Shown: in pieces, positions 1 through 5,759 of the stretch | Layout of the letters: each line of letters starts with the position of its first letter | Position numbering within the stretch: the stretch's first letter is position 1 | NCBI GenBank assembly: GCA_030432855.1 | Contig: JAUILM010000374.1 | Location: 1-6,131 of the forward strand | DNA length: 6,131 nt | DNA from: Bacteroidia bacterium | GTDB lineage: Bacteria; Bacteroidota; Bacteroidia; Chitinophagales; Saprospiraceae | Direction: 5' to 3' | Translations under genes and position numbers: made by a program | The notes under the pieces: model-generated | What the model was told of the DNA's origin: nothing | Databases searched by the model: none | Seen by the model: the letters and a program-made list of their open reading frames with translations, nothing else

Positions 1-1790
1 TCAAGCAAAGCGCCGAGGTTAAGAAGGGTCAGAAACTGGTAAGCATCTTTGTGGACAACTCCTACAGTATGGCTTCGCTGAGTCAGGATGCCCCATTGCT
101 GGACGAAGCCAAGCGGAAGGCAGAAGAAATCATCAATGCCTACGACCTTGAGGATCAGTTTCAGATCATTTCACATGATATGAGTGCACGTCAGCAACGA
201 CTGCTGGGAAAAGAGCAGGCACTGGCACTGATCGATGACATTGAACTCACACCTGAAGTAAACAGCCTTTCGCAGGTCTTGGTCAGGCAACAGCAGATGC
301 TGGAGAGCGACCCCAATCCAAATAAGATCATCTATTATATCAGTGATTTTCAGGAAAATATCGTTGACTTCGACCTGACAGATACTCTGTTTGAATACAA
401 CCTGATTCCACTAAGGGCGGTGGTAGAACAAAATGTCAGCATTGATTCGGCCTGGTTTGAAGCTCCGGTTCAGATGATGAATCGCCCCAACCGATTGTTT
501 GTAAAGATTAGAAACTGGTCCAATCAATCTGCAGAAAATGTACAACTTACGATCCGGCAAGACGGCGAAGTAAAACCTGTAGGGTCGCTGGATATTGGTC
601 CAAGTACAAGTGTCATTGATACGGTGCTGGTAAGCGTGCTCACTCCGGGGTATCAACGAGTAGAGCTCAAAATCACAGACTTCCCGGTACAATTTGACGA
701 CACGTATTACCTGTCTTTTGAGGTACGACAGCAGATCAACACACTGATAGTAAATCAAGATAGCCCCAACCGGTTTGTAACCGCTGCATTTGCCAGCAGG
801 CAACATTTTGAAAGCACGAATCGAAATGCGGACAATCTCGATTACACGGAGTTTAATCAGTATAATCTGATATTATTAAATGAACTGCGAAGCGTGACCA
901 CTGGTCTGGCCAGTGCTCTGGCATCTTATGTTGACGAGGGTGGCAACGTGCTGATCTTTCCTGCTCAGGATGCTGATCTGACCAGCTACAATGCATTCTT
1001 GACACAAATCAGAGCGGGTCAAATTTCTTCCTGGGATACTACTACCAGTACAGTCAATTATGTCAATACCAATGAATTTATCTTTGGGGATGTATTTGAA
1101 AGTACACGTAGAAATCTACGCTTGCCTACTACGCAGGGGCATTTCCGCATCATGAGCCAAAATACAGGGTCCGAGCGTCTGCTGGGCTATCGTGATGGAC
1201 GGGTATTCCTGTCAAAATATCGTAGGGGGAAGGGGCACGTCTATCTGTGTGCCAGCCCACTTAATGTCGATGTAAACAATCTGGTGACCCAGGCAGAAGT
1301 CTTTATTCCGATGCTATATAAGATGGCACTTTCTACCTCGTCTGCACCCCAAATAGCATATACCATAGGTGCTGACAATATTCTTGAAATCGAAAACACA
1401 GCTTCAGGTAGTGAGGTAGTCTATAAAGTAAAGGGCGAGACATCCTTTATCCCGGGACAGCAAACTATTGGCAAGCGGGTGATGCTGCATATGTACGATC
1501 AAATCGAAAAAGCAGGTTTTTACGATGTGTTCTTGCGAGAAGAGCAACCACTCCGCACCATTGCCTTCAACAGCAATCGGTTAGAGAGTAATCCTGTATG
1601 TCTTAATGAAAATCAGATCTCTGCCAGATACGCTGAGGTTGCAAACATTGTATCCGACACACAACTTGCTAATCTGTCACAGTTTATTCAGGATAAGGAT
1701 CGTGGGATTATTCTCTGGAAATACTGTCTGATTTTAGCCTTGGTTTTCTTAGCTTTGGAGACGCTGATCATCCGCTTCTGGTCGGTGTAA
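1..1790 (+). CDS. BatA-type membrane protein with von Willebrand factor A domain, 5' truncated
   Basis: This is the C-terminal part (595 residues visible) of a large membrane-anchored protein; the frame is open from base 3, so the gene begins off the left edge. The GTG at 51 is not a start: it encodes a valine inside the first vWA beta strand. Visible residues 13-23 hold that strand followed by the metal-ion-dependent adhesion site DxSxS (D18, S20, S22). A second vWA strand ends in YYISD near residues 111-115. A beta-rich, Ig-like segment follows at about 160-240, then an alpha/beta segment resembling a glutamine-amidotransferase-like fold at about 245-320 and again around 390-440. The protein ends with one hydrophobic helix at about 570-593. 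Family knowledge: Bacteroidota homologues are roughly 650-700 residues, start with a two-helix BatA membrane domain, and expose the vWA and following domains outside the cytoplasmic membrane. Substrate and exact role are unknown. The next gene follows after 16 nt, so co-transcription is likely. Confidence 0.88.
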   Translation, partial: KQSAEVKKGQKLVSIFVDNSYSMASLSQDAPLLDEAKRKAEEIINAYDLEDQFQIISHDMSARQQRLLGKEQALALIDDIELTPEVNSLSQVLVRQQQMLESDPNPNKIIYYISDFQENIVDFDLTDTLFEYNLIPLRAVVEQNVSIDSAWFEAPVQMMNRPNRLFVKIRNWSNQSAENVQLTIRQDGEVKPVGSLDIGPSTSVIDTVLVSVLTPGYQRVELKITDFPVQFDDTYYLSFEVRQQINTLIVNQDSPNRFVTAAFASRQHFESTNRNADNLDYTEFNQYNLILLNELRSVTTGLASALASYVDEGGNVLIFPAQDADLTSYNAFLTQIRAGQISSWDTTTSTVNYVNTNEFIFGDVFESTRRNLRLPTTQGHFRIMSQNTGSERLLGYRDGRVFLSKYRRGKGHVYLCASPLNVDVNNLVTQAEVFIPMLYKMALSTSSAPQIAYTIGADNILEIENTASGSEVVYKVKGETSFIPGQQTIGKRVMLHMYDQIEKAGFYDVFLREEQPLRTIAFNSNRLESNPVCLNENQISARYAEVANIVSDTQLANLSQFIQDKDRGIILWKYCLILALVFLALETLIIRFWSV

Positions 1791-1806
1791 TGAAGAAAAT
1801 GCCTTT

Positions 1807-3072
1807 ATGCAATTACTGCTAAAGCAGGTAAAAATAATCGATCCTACCTCTGCTCATCACGATCAGATCAAAGATGTACTTATCAAAAATGGGATCATCC
1901 AATCTATTCGAAATACGATTTCTGAGGATGTAAGAACTCTCAAGTGGAAAGGTGCCTGTATATCTCCCGGCTGGGTTGATATTGGAGCCCTGGTAGGTGA
2001 TCCGGGTCTTGAGCATATTGAAACACTGGAAAGTCTTTGCCAGGCAGCCATACTTGGTGGTTTTACCAGGGTGGCCGTTTTACCCAATACCATACCATCA
2101 CTGCAGTCCAAATCAGAAATTGAGTATATCATTCGCCGATCTGAAAAGGAAGTGGTGGATGTAATGCCCATCGGTGCCATGACTACTCATTGCAAGGGAG
2201 AAGACCTTGCTGAAATGATAGATATGCACCATGCAGGGGCTATTGCTTTCTCCGACGGTATGCGTCCCACTCAGAATCCAGGGCTATTGCTGCGTGCACT
2301 GGAATATGTATCTCAATTTGGTGGTATGATCATGAATCATCCATATACAAAGGGGCTCAAACCCAATGGATTGGTGCATGAAGGAGAAGTAAGTGTTTCT
2401 TTGGGTCTGCAAGGTATTCCCAGCATAGCGGAGACCATGATGGTAAAACGGGATATCGAGATCCTCCGTTATAGTGGAAGCAGGCTTCATATTCAAAATA
2501 TCTCCTGTAAAGAGAGCCTCGATCTGATACGTCAGGCAAAAGAAGAAGGACTGAATCTCACCGCATCGGTGGCGTCACTTAATCTGGCCTACAATAGTAG
2601 TAAAGTGCAGGACTTCGATGTAAACTTTAAGGTATTACCCCCACTTAGGACCGAGGATGATCGTCAGGCTTTGATCAAGGGAGTAGTCGACGGTACGATC
2701 GATGCAATCACCTCTAATCACAGACCAGTAGATCTCGAACGAAAGGCTTTAGAATTTGCCTATGCCGATTTTGGCATCAGTAACTTACAGACATCATTCC
2801 ACGCAGCTCTCATCGGCCTGGGGGAAAAGGGATTGCAAGGAATCATTCAGGGGATGAGCATCGGCCCCAGAAATATCCTGGGCCTTACTCCTGCGACCAT
2901 TGAAAAAAACAACGAGGCAGAAATCACCATTTTCCACCCCGACATGGAACAAATGATCACTCCCTATCAATTTGCTTCAAAGTCCAAAAACAATCCTTTT
3001 CTAAATGAAAATCTGACTGGGACAGTGCTCGGCATCATAAAAGGAAAGCATATTTCTGTGTTTTCTAAATAA
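1807..3072 (+). CDS. Dihydroorotase-family (amidohydrolase) protein, probably non-catalytic
   Basis: A 421-residue, full-length member of the class I dihydroorotase (PyrC-like) family, related to enzymes that cyclise N-carbamoyl-aspartate in pyrimidine synthesis. Family landmarks seen: SPGWVD (53-58), GGFTRVAVLPNT (84-95), AFSDG (147-151), PPLR (278-281), DGTIDAI (295-301) and GPRNILGL (353-360). Key residues of active enzymes are missing: the metal-binding HxH after PGWVD is replaced by G60 and L62, the HxxH of strand 6 reads H228-I-Q-N231, and the catalytic Asp of the DHAPH motif is N304 (SNHRPV). H178 is retained. I infer a pseudo-dihydroorotase, comparable to the inactive PyrC' subunit that supports aspartate transcarbamoylase in Pseudomonas. 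From memory, Bacteroidota homologues annotated as dihydroorotase share this degeneration, so it is a lineage trait rather than a recent decay. ATG at 1807 gives the usual family N-terminus (LLKQVKIIDPTS). Gap to the vWA gene is 16 nt; no strong ribosome binding site. Confidence 0.9.
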   Translation: MQLLLKQVKIIDPTSAHHDQIKDVLIKNGIIQSIRNTISEDVRTLKWKGACISPGWVDIGALVGDPGLEHIETLESLCQAAILGGFTRVAVLPNTIPSLQSKSEIEYIIRRSEKEVVDVMPIGAMTTHCKGEDLAEMIDMHHAGAIAFSDGMRPTQNPGLLLRALEYVSQFGGMIMNHPYTKGLKPNGLVHEGEVSVSLGLQGIPSIAETMMVKRDIEILRYSGSRLHIQNISCKESLDLIRQAKEEGLNLTASVASLNLAYNSSKVQDFDVNFKVLPPLRTEDDRQALIKGVVDGTIDAITSNHRPVDLERKALEFAYADFGISNLQTSFHAALIGLGEKGLQGIIQGMSIGPRNILGLTPATIEKNNEAEITIFHPDMEQMITPYQFASKSKNNPFLNENLTGTVLGIIKGKHISVFSK

Positions 3073-3163
3073 TCAAAATCAGTAATCAAGCAGTATCCTT
3101 ATCCTGCTCCTAAACAACATTCGTCTAAAAGCTGATGAATGGGGTTTGTCATGGCATGTACTC

Positions 3164-3205
3164 TGTGGTTGAAAAACCGTAACTTTGAGATTAATAAAAT
3201 CTTAA
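3164..3205 (+). repeat. Two tandem short hairpins before the DUF4199 gene
   Basis: Hairpin 1: GGTT (3167-3170) pairs with AACC (3175-3178) around a GAAA loop, which is a GNRA-type tetraloop in RNA. Two G-U pairs and one T-A pair can extend the stem to 3164-3181. Hairpin 2: TTGAGATT (3185-3192) pairs with AATCTTAA (3198-3205), with one G-U pair and a 5-nt AATAA loop, ending just before the start codon. Hairpin 2 overlaps the end of the -7-like element, so it could be an operator-like dyad or a leader stem that affects translation. Neither has the T run of an intrinsic terminator. Stems this short can arise by chance in AT-rich DNA. Confidence 0.35.
3180..3187 (+). promoter_or_regulatory. Candidate Bacteroidota -7 promoter element (TAACTTTG)
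   Basis: TAACTTTG matches the TAnnTTTG consensus of the Bacteroidota primary sigma factor at all six defined positions and lies 24 nt before the ATG at 3212, which would give a short leader. I see no good TTTG/TTG -33 element at the usual spacing of about 19-21 nt. The nearest upstream TTTG (3145-3148) is 31 nt away, too far. The same octamer also occurs by chance inside coding sequence here (for example 5013-5020), so the support comes mainly from its location in the only intergenic gap. Confidence 0.45.
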
Positions 3206-3211
3206 TATGTG

Positions 3212-3745
3212 ATGAATTCAGTTTTCGATCTCGAAAATCCTTCCATAAAGAATGGAATCATCGCTGGTCTGGCAGGTGCAGCTGTGACTCTGGTTTGCTA
3301 TCTGATAAATCCCAAATGGGCCTTGACCGCAGCCTCGTGGATCACTACCCCTTTATTCATTGTCATGATGGTATTGTCTGTAAAAGCAGACAAGGAAGGT
3401 CAGGACTTCACTTCATTTAGTGATGCTTTGAAGCCAGCATTCCTCACCTATGTAGTTGCCAATTTGCTCTTCACGATATTCTACTATGTGCTACTCAACT
3501 TTATAGCCCCTGAACTCATCGAGATACAGAAGGAGATCGCTCTGGAAGCCATCGAGAAAATGCAGGGTTTCCTGGGAGAGGAAGCAGCAGAAGCCGCCAT
3601 TGATCAGATCCAGGGCCGTGACTTTTCTTTTGGTATAGGTACAGCCCTATGGACTTTCGCATGGGGACTGATTATTCCAGGGTTTATTGTGGCCGCTATC
3701 ATTGCCTTGATTATGAAGGATAAAAAACCGAATCCCGATTTTTAA
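3212..3745 (+). CDS. DUF4199-family integral membrane protein
   Basis: A 177-residue protein with four predicted membrane helices at about 14-33, 36-57, 75-98 and 143-167, and a lysine-rich tail (KDKKP) after the last. This pattern, the N-terminal NPSIKNGIIAGL and the position between a dihydroorotase homologue and a family 2 glycosyltransferase fit the Bacteroidota DUF4199 family. Its function is unknown. Between helices 3 and 4 lies a long acidic, alanine/glutamate-rich amphipathic stretch (about 100-135) that probably forms a helical hairpin at one membrane face. I chose ATG at 3212 over the GTG at 3209 that directly precedes it, because ATG is the better start and the GTG adds only one residue. 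The TAA stop is directly followed by the ATG of the glycosyltransferase, so the two are very likely translationally coupled. I infer an accessory role at the membrane, perhaps linked to the glycosyltransferase, but nothing in the protein proves this. Confidence 0.82.
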   Translation: MNSVFDLENPSIKNGIIAGLAGAAVTLVCYLINPKWALTAASWITTPLFIVMMVLSVKADKEGQDFTSFSDALKPAFLTYVVANLLFTIFYYVLLNFIAPELIEIQKEIALEAIEKMQGFLGEEAAEAAIDQIQGRDFSFGIGTALWTFAWGLIIPGFIVAAIIALIMKDKKPNPDF

Positions 3746-4717
3746 ATGGATATCTCAGTTACTATACCCCTGCTCAATGAGGCAGAGTCTTTACCGGAGT
3801 TGACACGCTGGATTCACAAGGTGATGAATGACCATAACTTCACCTATGAAATTATCTTCGTGGACGATGGTAGTACTGACAACTCGTGGAAAGTCATCCA
3901 GTCACTGGCAGAAGAATCTGATACCATAAAAGGGATTCGATTCCAGCGGAACTATGGAAAGTCTGCGGCATTACAGAAAGCTTTTGAAGCGGTGAAAGGT
4001 GACGTCGTAATCACCATGGACGCTGATCTGCAGGATAGCCCCGACGAAATACCGGAACTATATCGCATGATTACCGAAGATGGTTACGATCTGGTATCCG
4101 GATGGAAAAAGAAACGATACGACCCGCTCAGCAAAACCATCCCTACAAAATTGTACAATGCGGCCCTCAGAGCTATGAGTGGTATCAAATTGCACGATTT
4201 CAATTGCGGATTGAAAGCGTACCGGGGTGATGTAGTGAAGAGCTTTGAAGTATATGGTGAAATGCACCGCTATCTGCCGGTACTGGCAAAGTGGAGCGGG
4301 TCCAAGAAAATTGGAGAAAAAGTCGTAAGTCACCAGGCCCGGAAGTATGGCACCAGCAAGTTTGGATTATCCCGATTTATCAACGGACCACTGGATATGC
4401 TTTCCATTTTACTGGTTGGCAAGTTTTCGAAGCGTCCCATGCATTTTTTTGGTGCGATTGGTACTTTCACCTTCATAGTAGGGTTTGGTATCCTGGCCTA
4501 TCTCTCAATTTCAAAAATATGGTGGGATGAGACAGGCATTTCGGACAGACCTTTATTTTACTTTGGTATCCTGGCGCTTATCATTGGAAGTCAGTTTTTT
4601 CTCACCGGTTTTATTGGTGAATTAGTAGCGAGAAACTCTACAACCCGCAACCATTACCAAATAAGCGAACTGCTGGGTGTGCCCGCCAGTACACCTAAAA
4701 CGTACGTCCAGGCATAG
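3746..4717 (+). CDS. Family 2 glycosyltransferase, DPM1/GtrB-like, membrane anchored
   Basis: A 323-residue glycosyltransferase of the GT-A fold. Residues 1-225 form the catalytic domain: the N-terminal TIPLLNEAESL (6-16), the nucleotide-binding VDDGSTD (39-45), the FQRNYGKSAAL segment (67-76), the metal-binding DxD in MDADLQD (91-97, D92 and D94), FNCGLKAYR (152-160) and the YGTSKFG motif (201-207). Two membrane helices follow at about 233-254 and 270-292, then a short cytoplasmic tail. This layout matches enzymes that move a sugar from a nucleotide donor to a polyprenyl phosphate on the cytoplasmic face (dolichol-phosphate mannose synthase, GtrB, ArnC). The sugar cannot be read from sequence. 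The gene begins on the base after the DUF4199 stop and is followed after 11 nt by gmhA, so all three are likely made together. The length is normal for the family and no damage is visible. Confidence 0.92.
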   Translation: MDISVTIPLLNEAESLPELTRWIHKVMNDHNFTYEIIFVDDGSTDNSWKVIQSLAEESDTIKGIRFQRNYGKSAALQKAFEAVKGDVVITMDADLQDSPDEIPELYRMITEDGYDLVSGWKKKRYDPLSKTIPTKLYNAALRAMSGIKLHDFNCGLKAYRGDVVKSFEVYGEMHRYLPVLAKWSGSKKIGEKVVSHQARKYGTSKFGLSRFINGPLDMLSILLVGKFSKRPMHFFGAIGTFTFIVGFGILAYLSISKIWWDETGISDRPLFYFGILALIIGSQFFLTGFIGELVARNSTTRNHYQISELLGVPASTPKTYVQA

Positions 4718-4718
4718 C

Positions 4719-4725
4719 AAGGAAG
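4719..4725 (+). promoter_or_regulatory. Shine-Dalgarno-like site before gmhA
   Basis: AAGGAAG lies 3 nt before the ATG at 4729 (5 nt counted from AGGA), inside the 11-nt gap after the glycosyltransferase stop. It is the clearest purine-rich ribosome binding site in a window where the other starts have little or none, and it supports the chosen gmhA start. Confidence 0.5.
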
Positions 4726-4728
4726 AAA

Positions 4729-5319
4729 ATGGTAAAAAGAATTCGTGACGCTATATCACAGCACCAGGAATTTGTAAACCTGATGCTCCAAGACGAAGTA
4801 CTTCAGCAGAAAATACAGGAAGTATCTGAGTGTTGTATAGAGTGTCTGCAAAACGGTCATAAGATTCTTCTATGTGGCAACGGTGGTAGTGCGTCCGACG
4901 CACAGCATATCGCAGCAGAGCTTTCGGGAAGATATCTCATTGACAGACCTCCTCTATTTGCAGAAGCCCTACACGTAAATACTTCATACCTGACGGCAGT
5001 TGCAAACGATTATAATTTTGACCATGTATATGCGCGAGCCGTGGAAGCAAAAGGTTTTCAGGGTGACGTTTTGATTGCGCTGTCTACATCTGGAAAATCT
5101 CCTAATGTTTTAAAAGCTGTGCAAGTAGCCAAGGACAGAGGACTTATCACAGTGGGAATGACCGGACGAGGTAATAATCCCTTGCTCAACCTTTCGAATT
5201 TTCACATTGCCATTCCTTCTGACTATACACCTAACATACAGGAGGGGCACATTATGGTAGGTCACATACTTTGTGAAATCATTGAGGCCACTATTTTTGG
5301 AGCGAGCAACAAGGACTAA
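4729..5319 (+). CDS. gmhA: Phosphoheptose isomerase (sedoheptulose 7-phosphate isomerase)
   Basis: A 196-residue single-domain SIS protein, the usual GmhA length. GmhA converts sedoheptulose 7-phosphate to D-glycero-D-manno-heptose 7-phosphate, the first step of nucleotide-activated heptose synthesis for lipopolysaccharide core or other glycans, in the cytoplasm. Visible motifs: CGNGGSASDAQH (49-60) with the phosphate-binding serines, ANDYNFD (92-98), STSGKSPNVL (119-128) and TPNIQEGHIMVGHILCEIIE (167-186). The metal and catalytic residues of the E. coli enzyme (H61, E65, Q172, H180) are all present one position earlier, as H60, E64, Q171 and H179, which favours a true isomerase over the related DiaA-type replication regulators. 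It is the last gene of the DUF4199-glycosyltransferase unit; no other heptose genes (hldE, gmhB, hldD) lie in the window. Its TAA stop overlaps the stop codon of the convergent lipoprotein gene. Confidence 0.9.
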   Translation: MVKRIRDAISQHQEFVNLMLQDEVLQQKIQEVSECCIECLQNGHKILLCGNGGSASDAQHIAAELSGRYLIDRPPLFAEALHVNTSYLTAVANDYNFDHVYARAVEAKGFQGDVLIALSTSGKSPNVLKAVQVAKDRGLITVGMTGRGNNPLLNLSNFHIAIPSDYTPNIQEGHIMVGHILCEIIEATIFGASNKD

Positions 5320-5753
5320 TCACGTTTCTCGTAGTACACTTCAAACCCTTTCTCATTCGCTCCCAATACCATTACGTGCAGGGTATCTACTGCAATCAAT
5401 TCATAAATTAATCTTTGAGGAAAATCATGTTGAGGATTTTCAAAGACTCGCTGTTTCCCTTTTTTTGACACAAGTTTGAAGGGTATCGTCTTTCCATCAT
5501 TTTGTGTCGGAACCGTTGCCTTATATGATATTTCACCATCTTCCCGTACGATCTCTAATGTTTCAAGCACATTATCCCTGGTCTCCTTATAGGAAAACCC
5601 CGACATGCGATCGGCAGAAACCTGCTCCCAAACTTCCACAACGTTTCCATTAATGGCATGCCATTCACCTTCCAGATAAGAAGGTATGGCTGGAGAACAG
5701 GACAGCAGGGCGAACATGCTTATGCAACAACAAAATTTGAAGTGGTTTATCAT
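5316..5753 (-). CDS. Small DUF6265-like lipoprotein
   Basis: A 145-residue protein with an N-terminal lipoprotein signal: a short hydrophobic stretch (about 5-17) ending in the lipobox-like LLSC with the lipidated cysteine at C19, followed by S20. The mature part is a single small domain beginning with LEGEW (27-31), with VEVWEQ (39-44) and the conserved FENPQHDFPQRLIYE (104-118). These landmarks match DUF6265, a calycin-like beta-barrel family of unknown function common in Bacteroidota. It probably sits on the inner or outer membrane facing the periplasm. Three consecutive cysteines (C8-C10) inside the signal peptide are unusual but lie before the cleavage site. It starts 6 nt after the stop of the AraC-effector-domain gene, so the two are likely co-transcribed. 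No Shine-Dalgarno site is visible. Its TAG stop (5318-5316) overlaps the gmhA stop. Confidence 0.8.
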   Translation of the reverse strand: MINHFKFCCCISMFALLSCSPAIPSYLEGEWHAINGNVVEVWEQVSADRMSGFSYKETRDNVLETLEIVREDGEISYKATVPTQNDGKTIPFKLVSKKGKQRVFENPQHDFPQRLIYELIAVDTLHVMVLGANEKGFEVYYEKRD

Positions 5754-5759
5754 GACTAC

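Larger units (their letters stand above)
3073..3211 (+). other. Intergenic region between the dihydroorotase homologue and the DUF4199 gene
   Basis: This is the only sizeable gap on the plus strand. No credible gene is seen. Just after the upstream stop there is a weak inverted repeat, AGCAG (3089-3093) and CTGCT (3104-3108), with a 10-nt loop and no following T run, so it is a poor terminator candidate. The right half holds a -7-like promoter element and two compact hairpins, listed separately. The arrangement suggests that transcription is re-initiated here, though read-through from upstream is also possible. Confidence 0.55.

Noticed and set aside
51..53. GTG as a start codon for the vWA gene
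   Set aside because: It lies inside the first vWA beta strand (LVSIFVDNS), and the frame is open upstream to the window edge with family-typical residues, so it is an internal valine.
411..806. 131-residue minus-strand open frame opposite the vWA gene
   Set aside because: It is fully antisense to a well-supported coding region and has no recognisable motif.
1790..1822. Ten-codon reading frame (MKKMPLCNYC) overlapping the vWA stop and the dihydroorotase-homologue start
   Set aside because: It could be imagined as a leader peptide, but it is very short, has no ribosome binding site or attenuator-like hairpin, and mostly overlaps coding sequence; most likely chance.
1863..2180. 105-residue minus-strand open frame opposite the dihydroorotase homologue
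   Set aside because: Antisense shadow of a conserved gene; serine/proline/arginine-rich composition and no family features.
3089..3108. AGCAG/CTGCT inverted repeat as a terminator of the upstream operon
   Set aside because: The stem is only 5 bp with a 10-nt loop and no T run follows, so an intrinsic terminator is not supported.
3139..3420. 93-residue plus-strand open frame
   Set aside because: It overlaps the DUF4199 gene in another frame, lacks domain features and has an amino-acid make-up typical of an out-of-frame reading.
5013..5020. TAATTTTG, a perfect -7-like element inside gmhA
   Set aside because: It is inside coding sequence with no plus-strand gene start downstream; shows that the motif also arises by chance.
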